DNA from: Orientallactaga sibirica | Taxonomy: Eukaryota > Chordata > Mammalia > Rodentia > Dipodidae | Assembly (NCBI GenBank): GCA_036365145.1 | Contig: JAEOAD010000018.1 | Location: 13,498,501 to 13,562,500, forward strand | DNA: 64,000 nucleotides | Direction: 5' to 3' | Part shown: piece after piece, positions 52,929 to 64,000 of the stretch | How the letters are laid out: each line of letters starts with the position of its first letter | How positions within the stretch are numbered: position 1 is the first letter of the stretch | Notes under the pieces: generated by a model | Database searches by the model: none | Seen by the model: only the letters and a program-made list of their open reading frames with translations | What the model was told of the DNA's origin: nothing | Position numbers and translations under genes: made by a program

Positions 52929-54200
52929 AGAACTCTTGGCCTACTTTGATGATTCAAGACTTTCACAGTGTAGTAACTGTCATGAAACAATTAAAATGAA
53001 AATGATCAAGAATTAGTTCAGAGTCTCTTCCCCTAGTTTAAAGACTATAACTTGTAAAGGTAAGGATAGTGGAGAGAGATACAGAGAGATAAAGCCTGAA
53101 GTGACATGGAATTTTGGGAACTAAAGGCACAAACAGAAACAGTGTTTATCTGCAAAATGCAAGGCTCATATCAAGGGGTATTATATATGTGGGCACCAAC
53201 TTGAAGGGCTAGAGGGCCAGACATCTAAGAATTCAGAATGCAAAGTCTGAGATTATGCAGATACACAGGTTATAAGCATGAATTGCCATTGAGCAAAGGA
53301 TGAGTTGAATGGTGTTTGTGTTTTACTTTAATGATGATAGGTGATTTGAAAGTTGAATTAGTCTATGTAAGGCCAAACATATCCTGAAACACATTGTTCC
53401 ATGCTTTCTTCGCATCACTTATTTAAACTAAGTAAGGTTGGATATGAGAGACTGTCTATAGCTGAGTTTCCTAAGAGCTGTACCTGAGAATATAGCGCCA
53501 AGAGAGTTATGTATGCGAAAAAGACCAGAGCTGAGGTTGGCTTGGGTCACCAAGTATATAACTATGGAACTGGTAACTTAATGGCATGGTAGGACTCTGA
53601 GATGGCAAAAATAGATCAAATGGAATGGGAATATGAGGCAGGAGGTGTTCTCAGGTGCTAGATGCAGTTACAGAGGTATTTTTTAGATTGCCTGGGCTTG
53701 ACCTGTGAGTGCTGGACAGGAAGTTCTGGAAGACAATGGCTCAGCTTAGGTTAACTGGATCATGACAATGATTGAAGCATTATGGCAAAATAGAAGATGG
53801 AGTGTTTTAGGAAGTAGACCTCAAATGAGCAAATATGGAAATAGTGGTTCCAATGTTTCCAATGTGTCATAAATTTGTTTAGCCCATTTCTCCTCAGCCA
53901 TTTAAAACTCATTTTTCTGGTACTTCTGCACCCTTTTGATTGAACTCTTCCCTTAAAACATACTGAGAAAGTAGAGCCAGTTTTTGGTGATGTCATAGGT
54001 TAGAAGGGTAACCACTAACAGTGTTCAGAGGAGTATCCCAGAGACTCGTCATAAAGTATTTTCTGATTGGTGGTGAAATGTCCCAATCAAGCAGTTACTG
54101 CATGTCCTGTGCAGACAGGAAATTCACTGGAAGGCAAAGAGTATTTCCAACTGAAGGAGGCAGTGACAATGAAGCTAACCCAGACTGAGAAAATGCAAAG
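52929..54200. other. No recognisable feature
   Basis: 1.3 kb without a repeat or gene I can support. Confidence 0.45.
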
Positions 54201-54543
54201 TGTGCTGGTTAATTTACATGGCAAACTAGATTGGATTAACAAAACACACAGGGCATTAATGAGGTACACCTTTGTGTGTGCTGTGATGGTGTTTCCAAAG
54301 AGGTTTAACTGAGGAGGCTGCCCTGAGACTCGTGGGCAGTACTATTCCATGCAGCTATTTAAGCACTAGTTTTCCCTTTTCTCTGCTTCGGGTTGGTACC
54401 TTGGGTGAAGTGGCTTCTGCTATCATCTCTTCCCAGCTATGAAAGACTATTTCTCTGACATGTAAGCTAAAATAAACCCTTCCTTCCTTAAACTGCTTCT
54501 GGCCAGGTATTTGGTCATAACAATAAGAGAAGTAACTAGTACA
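54201..54543 (+). mobile_element. ERVL/MaLR-type solo LTR
   Basis: TGTGCTGGTTAATTTACATG at the left, GACATGTAAGCTAAAATAAA CCC with the poly(A) signal near 54470, and GAGAAGTAACTAGTACA at the right. The AAACTGCTTCTGGCCAGGTA 3' part resembles the LTR ends at 3420-3480 and 26520-26560. Duplication not found, so limits are approximate. Confidence 0.65.
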
Positions 54544-56300
54544 CAGATGAAGAGAAATATGTGCAAGCATGGACGAGGAAGTGAAGGTGAGTGATTAAGA
54601 GCTAATCCTAGAAGCAGAAAAATCCAAGAAATGCAAGGCAGGGCCTGGGGGTGATATAACAGACTATGTGAGTGAGTATATGGTAATCTACATGAGAAGA
54701 GCCAAGAGAAAGGTATACAGGCTACAGGAGGCAGAAGATACCGATACTTGGGCTTAGAGGACACATATGGAGAACTGGAGGTCAATACTGATGACCTGGG
54801 TGGTTCATATGTGTGTTACAAGTACCTTATTTAATAATGAAGCAACATTTTATGGTATGTGTGATATGTTATTATATATTTTGTTTTAGAAGTTACTAGT
54901 TTCAATTGAAAATACCATCAAGTTAGTGAAATACTTCAGTTTGGGTGGGTTTTACCAGCCATATATTTCCTGAAGAAGTGTTCAGACCTGATAATGCCCC
55001 CTAATTTGCAGCTTCCCATCTCCTTATATTTCTGGTAAAAATGAAGGAGCCTTTTTTTCCATTGAAAATAAAAGATTTTTGATGCAATATGTACAAACGT
55101 GGACAAGCTGCCTACACTTAAAAATACTTCACTTTCCAAGTGCATAAAGGCAAGCCCAATGGGCAAATGTATACAAATAAATCACTACACATACATTTAT
55201 TACTATATGAATACATAATTCTTTTAAAAGTGGGCTAAAATGTTTACATGGACATGTAAATTCTTCACATTTGACCAAGGACACTAACCTATTCATAGAA
55301 GTTCTTTTCAGTATAATTGACTTACATGTTCTCTCTTCAATAGATCATATTAAATTGTGATGAAGATTCGAATAGCCTGCTTCTTTGTCCCTCACAACAG
55401 GTGTGAAGGCTACTGCTTTGTTGGAGGACAGCATGCTTTCAAACCTGCTCTGAGTGATTTGTGGATACATTAGAAATCTCCTTGAAGCACTCAATTATGA
55501 GATTTTAAGGAGCTGGCATGCACAGTTGTCAAGTAAATGGTTTATAACTGAGTTATAGTTATACATGGTATCATTTGATAATCCTAAGTGCATGGTACAT
55601 AGAAAACAGAAATAAGTTGTGAAGGAGAGAAGAACTTCAGATGATAGTTTTAATATTTGTGTCAGTTATTTCTGACTGACTCTGGAAAGCTATAAAGTGT
55701 ATCTTTATATTTTTATTTTTTATAATTTGATGACTTTGTAAATTATTTTTATGGAGGAATAGAAACTGGAGAATGGTAGGAAATGCAAAGAATTTAAAAG
55801 AATTCTTAGAATTATTAAGGTCTCAAGCTCTATTTTCTTTTGCTTTTGTCATCTCTAGCATGTGTGGTGTGATGTGTGTGTGGTATGTCTATCTAAAATG
55901 TATGCATGTATGTGTGCAGATATATGTGTCCCTGGGGAATTAATTGGCAAATTGTGCAAAGATTTGGAGTTATCCACTCAGTAAGAGCTACTAAAACATG
56001 TAAGGTACTTAGAACTATGTTTTGTAAGATAAGTTTCAATTAGGCTATTTGGACTGGAGTTTAGTTGTGCTAGCCTTTGGATATGGTTTGTTCTCTAAGA
56101 GTTCATCTGTTTGTGGCTTAGTTTCCAGTGTGGTGATATGAGAGTTGGTGGACCCCTTAAGAGGTAGGAGTACAACATAACTGGATCATATGGGGCTACC
56201 TCAAGAAGGAATTATTGCTGGTATTGTGGAATGAGTTATCCCAAAAGTAAATTGTTATTAAAGGACAAGATTGGGGCTTCCTGTCTTACTCTGTGTTCTT
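54544..56300. other. No recognisable feature
   Basis: 1.75 kb. No exon, RNA gene or known repeat recognised. Confidence 0.45.
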
Positions 56301-56307
56301 TTCCTTT

Positions 56308-57002
56308 TGTTGCAGGAGAGAGATTTCTGGGTACTAGGTGGGCTTAGAACTCCCTGAATAGGTGGCTTTCAAACAACCCTCCATGCCACCAAGCCACCAG
56401 GTTTCAAGATGTTGTCTAAAATTAGTGAAGAATTGAAAACACAGGCATGGAGAAGGGTAAATTATGAAAGATTTGCTTGAAGAGAATAAAAATAGGAGAG
56501 AAGAAAAGCAGAAAATCTTCCATGCTGAGGAGAGAACCCTCCTCCCAGCTAGAAAGGGTCCAAGGAATACCAGGAAATCCACATGGAGGCCTGACTCAGG
56601 TCCTTTTATCAATTATGCACCCAATTAGGAATTACCTCATTATCAAGTTCAAATATACATGATGGACCTTGATTGGTTAGCTGGCTCAGGAGGAAGGCAT
56701 ACTCAGAAAGAGCCCACCCATGGGGAGTGCAAGCCCATGAAAACTTGAGAAAGAACCATAAATCTGTTCTTTATTGCCATCTTGGATCAGACTAAATCAG
56801 ACTGAGATTTTGTCTTGTCAGGGCGGGGTTTCATCCATGTTCTTTTGAGCTAGATAACTACCTGCAAAAGAAATATATCTTGCTCCTAATCTGTATCATT
56901 CTCACACATGCTCCTTCCATGAAGACCTCTGTCGCTGGGCTGATATCAAAGACTGAAAAAAAAAATAAGGGTGCTCAATCATGGACTTTGAGTTAAAAAA
57001 CA
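56308..57002 (-). mobile_element. Putative solo LTR (minus), unassigned
   Basis: The left end TGTTGCAGGAGAGAGATT is the reverse of a CA-ending LTR. The interior is GC-richer, with CCAATCAAGG in sense at about 56671-56680. The right end is guessed at ...AAAAAACA (57002). No clear target duplication. Confidence 0.4.
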
Positions 57003-57119
57003 TTTTTTCATTGTCCACCCACCCTCAGATACTTTGTTATAAGAATGGAAAATTATGTTAAAGAATAAAGAAGCTCAAGGTGAAGGCACAAAGGAAAGCA
57101 AAGAGCAGATCATATAGCA

Positions 57120-57480
57120 CTATGCGAGCTAGAAGTTGTTTTGTATTGTCATGGTGACAGAAAGGTCCTGAGAAATGTGAACACTGCACATGAATCACTA
57201 AGAATGTTGAGTACAGAGGGACACTGGTGAGGCGAAAGTGTAAGACATGAAATAGGGCTATAGTAACTACACTTACTGTGAGAAATATGGAGGCTTAGAT
57301 CCTGATGGTGGTAATGGAGAGGGAGCGATCTGATCATAGTTGGATATTTGGAAGACTTCCTGGGAAGACTCACATTCCATATAAGGAAAGAGAGAAGTGA
57401 AAGAAAATACCTAGATCTTTGACTTACAGAGTAGATGCATGATGCTCTTATTCCAGACAGGGCAAGTACATGTTGTTATC
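57120..57480 (+). repeat. Ancient unassigned repeat, fragment D
   Basis: AATATGGAGGCTTAGATCC, CTTCCTGGGAAGACTCACAT and AATACCTAGATCTTTGACTT recall the same old family as 23860-24600. Confidence 0.35.
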
Positions 57481-57699
57481 TCATGCATTAAAATATCACA
57501 AGTGATATGATTTACAAGTGAGCTTTATATATAAGATGAAGGACAACTATCTAAGACTCTTGCTTTCTATTAAATCTTTTTGCATTTTTGCCAAATCCAG
57601 GGTCCAAATCCAGATTCCATAATAAATTTATTTATGTAAAATTTTAAATTCACTTCAGAACTCTGAAAGTTGTGGAAGGCAAGAAGTTTATTACAACAT

Positions 57700-57935
57700 T
57701 TTATTTATTTATTTTAATGTATATTTTTTGTTGACAGGTTCTATATGATAATTCCCTCCCCTCCCCCTCACATTTTCCCCCTCACAGCTCCACTCTCTAT
57801 CATATCCCCTTCCTCTCTCTGCTAGTCTCTCTTTTATTTTGATGTCATCATCTTTTCCTCCTATTATTAGGGTCATGTGAAGGTATTGCTAGGCACTGTG
57901 AGGTCATGAGCAGTATTTAATAAAGAAAATTATAT
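57700..57935 (-). repeat. L1 3'UTR-like fragment (minus)
   Basis: TATTTTTTGTTGACAGGTTC, CCCTCCCCTCCCCCTCAC, TTTTGATGTCATCATCTTTT and GGCACTGTGAGGTCATG, parallel to 7258-7450. Confidence 0.55.
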
Positions 57936-58249
57936 GATTTGGATAGTTTTAAACTAACATGAAATAATTATGAAAAACCAGGTGATAAAAGAAACAAATA
58001 ATCTGGAAACTATTTCAGTAAGAAAAATTGACTAAGAGTTAATATCCTTAATTTATAAGGCACTCATACATCAATATGGAGACAAATTTGACAAATAATC
58101 TATTAGGAAAATGAGCAAAGAACGTGGAAAGGCAATTCACAGAAGAGTGAGAGTGAGAGAAAGGTCAATTATACAAATGAATCAAGTCCTTTAATACTTA
58201 AAATAAGAATTAGAAAAAGTGTGTTGTTGTGGATATGATCACATATGTG

Positions 58250-58470
58250 ATCACAGACTAGAATTCTTGGGTTTGTAGACCTTGTAAAACTTCCTGGCTA
58301 AGTAACTATGGGTAAATAACATAATTTTTCTTTGCTTCAGTTTCCTCATCAACAAAAGAGAAGTTGTAATAATAACTTATAAGATTGATTTTCAATATAA
58401 ATGAGTATTACTAAAACTAAATCACTTAGAAAAGCTTCCAGGATATAGTAATTGCTGTGAGAGCTTTAGA
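58250..58470 (-). repeat. MIR SINE (minus)
   Basis: CTTCCTGGCTAAGTAACTAT, TTTGCTTCAGTTTCCTCATC, AATAATAACTTATAAGATTG and CACTTAGAAAAGCTTCCAGG follow MIR antisense order. Confidence 0.85.
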
Positions 58471-58584
58471 AATTACTGGTTTTTGTTTCTGTTTAGTGTC
58501 TACTTTATTGTCAAATGTTTATAAAATGACAATATGTGTGGCCGTTAACAGTGTCTTCTCTTTTCCTGAATAAAATTGGCATTT

Positions 58585-58763
58585 AAAAAAATTTTTATTT
58601 ATTTATTTTTTTGTTTGTTTTTTTCGAGGTAGGGTCTCACTCTGGCCCAGGCTGACCTGTTATTAACTATGTAGTCTCAGGGTGGCCTTGAACTCACAGC
58701 GATCCTCCTACCTCTGCCTCCCGAGTGCTGGGATTAAAGGCTTGCGCTACCACTCCCGGCTCT
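58585..58763 (-). mobile_element. B1-type SINE with 13-bp duplication (minus)
   Basis: TTTTTTTCGAGGTAGGGTC, CAGGCTGACCTGTTATTAAC, CCGAGTGCTGGGATTAAAGG and CACTCCCGGC keep several CpGs, a sign of a young copy. AAAATTGGCATTT is duplicated at 58572-58584 and 58764-58776. Confidence 0.96.
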
Positions 58764-58776
58764 AAAATTGGCATTT

Positions 58777-59489
58777 TTTAAAATGAAAAGTTGCTAAACT
58801 TGTGCTATTGAATTTCAAGAAATTCAACAGGCTTTTCTTCTCGCTGTCCAATTTGGTCATACTTATCTGTTTATTGTTTTCCAGATTGTGGCTTTTTCCT
58901 TTTTCTCACATTTAGCTTCATCTTTGTCTTGTGCCAGGGCTTCATTTTGGCGTCTGTCTTTGATCTTGACTTTCATGTCATATAATTTGCTTTAATGCAC
59001 TAGAGCCTCTGCGAAAATACACATTGCCCCAGATAGTGTGCACCCTTGCATGTATTACTGTGGTTAGTTCTAGTTGAGTTCAATCCCCTGGTTTCCCCAA
59101 CTCTGGTAAAGGGATCAAACAAAACCAAACTCTGAATCTGGTTGCTTTTATTAATCCCTTATAAATCAGCCCAAATCACTGCTTTCAAGCTTTTTCCCCT
59201 GGTTTGTACGCTTAATTCATACAAAGTTGGATAAGGAGACATTAAGCTGGGTATAGCACTTGATCACTGTTATTTGCAAGTAAAATTAGTTAATACTGGT
59301 ATGTGATTATATTAAATTATTCTGTAAGTGTTTATTATTTTATGTCAAAAACAAATCTGGTAGTTTGCACTATTTTTTAATATAACAATTTCTTGGCTAT
59401 GGAATGATATAGTATTTGGAATGGTTTTACATTAAGACTGTGATTGTCACTGCCTAGAAAGGAGGTGAACATTGTGAGATAAAAACAAG
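58777..59489. other. Single-copy stretch, possible conserved element 58800-59260
   Basis: No repeat recognised. Balanced base composition and absence of simple repeats suggest possible constraint. No coding frame. Confidence 0.3.
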
Positions 59490-59505
59490 TTAAAAGGTGG
59501 ATAGT

Positions 59506-59784
59506 GGGCTGGAGAGATGGCTTAGGGGTTAAGGCGCCTGCCTCCTAAGCCTAAGAACACTGGTTCCAATCTCCAGTGGTTCCAATCTCCAGGTCCCATG
59601 TTTAGCCAGATGCAAAGTGACGCAAGCACACAATGCCGCACTTGCCCACAAGGGGGCGCACAGATCTGGATTTCGTTCACAGCAGCTGAGACACTGCTGG
59701 CACGCCCATCTCTGTCTTCCCCCCCCCTCTGTCTCTCTCTGTGTCTCTCTCAAAAAAAAAATAGAAAATAAAAAATAAAAAGTT
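59506..59784 (+). mobile_element. ID-like SINE with 16-bp duplication (plus)
   Basis: GGGCTGGAGAGATGGCTTAG head, an internal tandem copy of GGTTCCAATCTCCAG (about 59561-59592) around the B-box region, GGATTTCGTTCACAGCAGCT, a CT tract and an A-rich tail. TTAAAAGGTGGATAGT is duplicated at 59490-59505 and 59785-59800. Confidence 0.96.
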
Positions 59785-59800
59785 TTAAAAGGTGGATAGT

Positions 59801-61370
59801 GAATTATGAACTATAAAATCAGGTATTTGTGTGGGTTTTGAAAATACTTATTAGATGAGCTGTGCTGTTATCATCCAGATTAACAGAGCCAATAGGCCCA
59901 AAAAACCCAGAGGCAAAGGACCTAATTACAGAAGCACATCTACTGGAGCAATTTATCCTTACCTTTGAAATAAACTAAGGTACACAAAAAGAGGCTACTT
60001 TGGTTTAGGCACCATAGAAATAAATTATTAGATACAATAATGAGCTCATTTATCCATTTTTTCCTTTCCAGGGCAACATATTCTTCAGTCACTTATATGT
60101 TTGCTTTTCACTGAAGACAGTCCATTCATTATGGCTCTGAAAGTATTTAGAAGCCCAGCAGTATCCTCTGCTCTCAACTTTGTGACTGAGTCATACCACC
60201 CTCATTCATTTCATAGTTGAATCTCTGACCTATGTTTTCTAGCTATATCTGAGTATTACATTGTACCATATAAATTTTGTACTTCTTACCTAATTTTGTT
60301 TAATGCAAAAAAGAGAAAAGGGGTCGAAGTGTAAAGAATGAAATAAAGACCAATTGTAATCCCTGCGATGAAAATTCATAATCAGTGTTAATTGCTAACA
60401 TATTACTGTGTATTGTCAGATATAAGATGCCATCAACTATAATTTATACTTTTTGTTTGCTACTAAGAGTGATGAATGGTGTCAGTCAAACTATGACATA
60501 AATTGTTTATACTCATTTTAGACTTTTTTGAGATAGACTTCTATCACATATAATTTTAGAATGTACATAAAATGGAAAATAAAAGAAGAGTTTGTTAAAG
60601 TAATACTAAAATCCCTTCACATTTGGAGTCCAATTTTTCAATGCACTCTTTGCTTGTGGTGCTGGGGAACCAACTAAGTAAGCACTCCTCCACTGAAAAG
60701 TACCTCCAGTCCTATGTTGCCTTTCTAGATCAGCTGTCAACATATGTGCTTTCCTCAGGTACTAGTCCTTTGTGCTATCAATAACATTGATGTGACATTT
60801 TAAAAAATGTGTTCTATTAATACTTCTTAGATTTTCTTCTAAGTTTATCTATTCTCCTCACCCCCACTTTAACCCTTGTTTTAGCATGACCATGTTCTGA
60901 CTTGTAGAAGAGAAATGGTGTGTATAAGTCACAGTTTACATCTTTTAAAGGAAGCTGCTACCTTCCAGTTTTTCAGACACAGGGATAGTAACCTACCCTA
61001 TCATGAAGAGGAAGATATCCTATGGATGGTGAAGCAACTAGATAAAAGAACCTGTAACTAAACTACCCCTGGACCAGCGCTGCCTACCTGCCAGAACTAT
61101 GCTGCAACTTTTACAGGAAAGAAATCTAAGCCTTCTCTCTGGATAAATCACAGTTGTCAAAGCACCAAAATCAATATTCATATAGTATATTATATTTTAA
61201 AACTTATTTTAAAACCCAAAATGAAATTATCCTTATATATTAAATATTTTTCATGTCTAAGAAATAGTCATGGTAATTTATTAAAAACCTCTATGATTGG
61301 GCATTACATTGTAATTTTCTTGTTATAAACAAAATGAATTAAAATCCTATGTGTCCTTTCATTTCTTTTT
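59801..61370. other. No recognisable feature
   Basis: 1.6 kb of AT-rich DNA with no supported feature. Confidence 0.5.
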
Positions 61371-61374
61371 TAAA

Positions 61375-61618
61375 ATATTTTTTTATTTTATCTATTTATT
61401 TAAAAAATTTTAGTTCTATTAATTTATTTGAGAGTCACACAGAGAAAAATAGGCAGGTAGAAAGGGAAAGAATGGGCACACTAGGGCCTTCAGCCACTGA
61501 AAATGAACTCCAGACACATACACCACTTTGTGCATCTGGCTTATGTGGATTGTGGGGAATAGAACTGGGGTCCTTTGGCTTTGCAAGTGCCTTAAACACT
61601 AAGCCATCTCTCCAGCCC
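61375..61618 (-). mobile_element. ID-like tRNA-derived SINE (minus)
   Basis: T/A-rich start, GCCACTGAAAATGAACTCC and GCCATCTCTCCAGCCCC at the right end. A second copy in the same orientation begins a few bases on. Confidence 0.92.
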
Positions 61619-61621
61619 CCA

Positions 61622-61664
61622 TTTTTTTGTTTATTTTTATTAGAGAGGGGGTAGGAAAAGGCAG

Positions 61665-61714
<50 letters not shown>

Positions 61715-61861
61715 GGTGTATCAGGGCCTCTAGCCACTGCAAAAAACTCCAGATGCATGTGCCACTCTGTGCATCTGGCTTACGTGGGTACTGGGGAATT
61801 GAATTTCGATCCTTAGGCTTCACATGCAAGCACCTTAACTGCTAAGTCATCTCTCCATCCC
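61622..61861 (-). mobile_element. ID-like tRNA-derived SINE (minus)
   Basis: TTTTTTTGTTTATTTTTATT, a (TA)n(GA)n stretch at about 61667-61711, CTAGCCACTGCAAAAAACTC and GTCATCTCTCCATCCC at the right end. Confidence 0.93.
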
Positions 61862-61865
61862 TGTC

Positions 61866-61888
61866 TTTTCTCTCTTTCTTTCTTTCTC

Positions 61889-61936
<48 letters not shown>

Positions 61937-61937
61937 T
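61866..61937. repeat. (CTTT)n microsatellite
   Basis: A long run of CTTT units, probably the reverse of a purine-rich B1 tail. Confidence 0.93.
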
Positions 61938-62060
61938 TGTTTTGCTCTATTGAGGTAAGAATTCATTATATAGTCTCAGGCTGGCGTTGAACTCACAGTG
62001 ATCTTCCTACCTTGGTTTCCCAAGTGTTGGGATTAAAGGCATGTGTCACTGCCTGGCTAA
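61938..62060 (-). mobile_element. B1-type SINE, partial (minus)
   Basis: GAGGTAAGAATTCATTATAT AGTC, CTGGCGTTGAACTCACAGTG, GTTGGGATTAAAGGCATGTG and CACTGCCTGGC. A piece of the centre is missing. Confidence 0.88.
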
Positions 62061-62354
62061 AATCCTTTGTGTATAAATATATAAAGATATGTGTGTGTGC
62101 AAGTGTCTGATTGTTTCTTTAAATTCTTATACATAGAATTACTTTGTTAACAGTCTTTCATATTTTAAAGGTTTTTGAAACTTATTAAATTTACAGCTGG
62201 TGTTTCTGCACTAATTTATTCTGTCATTAAGAAGATATGTAGATTACTGTATAATACTGAATTTTTAAACATGACTTTGAGGTCTAATTTGCATACAATA
62301 AATATACAGATCTTAACTATTAAATTACATAAATCCACAGATTTAAAGTGTTCA

Positions 62355-62570
62355 GGGGTGGAGAGAGGGCTTAGTGGTTACAACACTTGTCTGAGAAGCC
62401 TAAGAACTCAGGGTCAGCTCCCTAGAAACCAGGTAAGCCAGATGCACAAGGTGAAACATGCACACAAGGTCCCACATGTGCACAAGATGGCCCATGTCTG
62501 CAGTTTGATTTCAGTGGCTAGAGGCCTCGGCATGCCAACTCTCTCTCTCTCTCTCCTGCTCATAAAAAAT
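62355..62570 (+). mobile_element. ID-like tRNA-derived SINE (plus)
   Basis: GGGTGGAGAGAGGGCTTAGT head, AAGCCAGATGCACAAGGTG, a long middle shared with the 25874 copy (ACATGTGCACAAGATGGCCC), a CT tract and CATAAAAAATG. AAGTGTTCAG occurs on both sides. Confidence 0.9.
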
Positions 62571-62584
62571 GAAGTGTTCAGTTC

Positions 62585-62762
62585 AATAAAGTTATTTTGC
62601 ATGTATATGTGTGTTGCATATGAAGGTTCATATATGGGTGGGTGCATGCGCACATATATGTACGTGTGTGTGAAGGCAGAGGTCAACATTGGATATCTCC
62701 TTCTATTACTCCCCACCTTATTTATAGAGATAGGATTACTGATCCCAGAGCTCAATGAGTTT
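62585..62762 (-). mobile_element. B4-type SINE fragment (minus)
   Basis: GCATGTATATGTGTGTTGC, GTGTGTGAAGGCAGAGGTCA and AGAGATAGGATTACTGATCC resemble the reverse of the B4 tail and first part. The rest is missing. Confidence 0.55.
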
Positions 62763-63285
62763 TGTTTTCATATTTTCAATTGTAGGTATTCTTTATACAT
62801 TCTATATACAAGTTGTTCACTTCTTCATAAATATGTGTTGAGCATATTTTCTAAGAAGATATAGCATTACAAACAAATTCTAATTAGGACAAACCATACT
62901 ATATCAATTTTGTCTTCTATACTTGGTGTGAAAAATAATACACTTATTGTATATTCTAAGAAAATTTGGCCTGCCACAAAACTATAAAGAAATTCTCTGT
63001 TTTCTTTTTGGAATTTCATTATTCTAATTTTCCAATATAGCTTATGACTCATCTCAAATTAATTGTGTCATTGTAGTGACTTAGGGGGTCAAGGTTAATT
63101 AATTTTCCAATTAGTATATGTTTTCCAACACATTGGCTAAAATAACTATATTTTAGTTTTTGAAAAACAATAAATAAAGACAATATTTTATTGTTTTATG
63201 CATTGATGGACTTTTTGCTTAGAATGTTTTCTAAATTTCCATGTTCATACAACTCTTAATCAGAGATATTATAAAAGCTCCAAAG
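62763..63285. other. No recognisable feature
   Basis: AT-rich, no supported feature. Confidence 0.5.
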
Positions 63286-63299
63286 TGCTACCTTCCACA

Positions 63300-63653
63300 G
63301 GACCAAGCAGACAGCTTCAGGAGAGAGAACTTCCAGACCAGGCACAGTTATGGAGGAAGGGATATTATTTATTGAAGCTTACAGCCAGGGAAGTTCCATA
63401 AACAGCACACAGAGTAAAAGCCAACCAGCCACCACAGCACACAGAGTAAAAAACTACAGCCAAAAGGTCACACAGCAAACTTCAGGAACTCCTGCTAGAC
63501 ACATTTGCATATCTTTACAATGGAATCTCAAACCATCACCACACCTTAAGACCGGGCCCCCAGTGACCTTGCCTCTAGCAAGGTGATTGCAGATGCAAAC
63601 TATAGAGTAATAAAACATTGAATATATTGGGGGACATATATTCAAACTACCAC
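63300..63653 (-). mobile_element. MaLR-type 3' LTR (minus)
   Basis: Reverse of the LTR at 3093-3483: ACTTCCAGACCAGGCACAGT, ATATTATTTATTGAAGCTTA, TTTGCATATCTTTACAATGG and TTCAAACTACCACA at the right end (LTR start). The left end is blurred. Confidence 0.85.
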
Positions 63654-64000
63654 ATTCCGCCCCTGGCCCCCAATATATTTAGCTCTTGGTCCCCAATAGA
63701 TTTATAACTATCACACATTGTAAATTGTACTCAGTCCAATTTCAAAGGTTCTCACAGTCTTGATCAACTTAAGATAGTGAGTCCTGTAAAATCAAACAAG
63801 TTAAATACTTTCAACATGTAAAGGCACAGAGTAAACATTTTTAACTGGTAAAAAGCAAAGAGAGACTAGAATAATGCAAACTCAACTATCATCAGCAGTC
63901 ATCAAACTTCTGCAGTTCAAGTTCAATATAACCAGAGACTGACAGTCTCCAGGTTTTCCAATTCCGCCCCTCCAGCTGGGCAGAGTCGCCAGGGAAAACT
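63654..64000 (-). mobile_element. MaLR-type internal region, runs off right edge
   Basis: Directly right of the LTR the plus strand reads TTCCGCCCCTGGCCCCCAAT, so in element sense a purine/G-rich tract (GGGGGCCAGGGGCGGAA) ends exactly at the LTR start, as a polypurine tract should. The remaining sequence has no coding frame, as expected of MaLR internals. The other LTR would lie beyond the window. Confidence 0.75.

Noticed and set aside
61622..62060. Third example of a fused ID-like/B1 SINE
   Set aside because: The two bodies are separated by a (CTTT)n tract that fits a B1 tail, so they look independent.
62175..62864. 229-codon plus-strand frame, one of the longest in the window
   Set aside because: It crosses an ID-like SINE and a B4 fragment, is AT-rich without domains, and shows no codon signal.

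Overview
The window is mammalian nuclear DNA and almost certainly rodent. It is AT-rich, has no dense coding, and is packed with retroelements. The dominant SINE begins with a tRNA-like head of the GGGCTGGAGAGATGGC type and ends in a CT-rich stretch plus AAATAAATAAA. It occurs about twenty times beside 7SL-derived B1-type SINEs, a few B4-type dimers, old MIRs, L1 fragments and ERVL/MaLR LTRs. From memory this SINE looks like the ID-like family of jerboas (Dipodidae, e.g. Jaculus). The species is an inference; 'rodent' is much safer. I found no host protein-coding exon, tRNA, rRNA or CpG-island promoter, so the window is either intergenic or deep intron.

Layout. 1-4.8 kb is a minus-strand L1 relic (3'UTR-like sequence, ORF2 endonuclease start, ORF1 C-terminal part, probable 5'UTR), split by a SINE and by a MaLR-type solo LTR with a 5-bp target duplication. 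4.8-17.1 kb is single-copy DNA with scattered SINEs, a second L1 3'UTR fragment and MIRs. 17.1-21.7 kb is the main object: a class II (betaretrovirus-like) provirus with two ~400-bp LTRs, a 6-bp target duplication (TCCAGT), a primer-binding site and a polypurine tract. Its interior is badly rearranged. It holds a matrix-like Gag start, then a broken integrase module, then a second RNase H-integrase module from a different lineage with its zinc-binding and DDE residues intact, then the end of a gammaretrovirus-type transmembrane Env. 22.6-30.7 kb is a pile of nested LTRs, SINEs and older repeats, including a fused ID-B1 SINE inserted as one unit. 32.0-33.6 kb and 38.9-40.6 kb are L1 3' ends with unusually long 3'UTRs. 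40.6-63.3 kb is mostly single-copy sequence with SINEs, MIRs, a few LTRs and one unexplained near-identical inverted repeat at 45 kb. A minus-strand MaLR-type element runs off the right edge.

The elements do not work together as a system; they are layers of insertions of different ages. The best leads are the mosaic provirus with two unlike integrase modules, the in-frame membrane-type extension upstream of its Gag, the composite SINE, the 45-kb inverted repeat, and antisense reading frames kept open in three copies of the L1 3'UTR. Family names for repeats come from recalled consensus features and not from a database search; coordinates of decayed repeats are good to about 10-30 bases.
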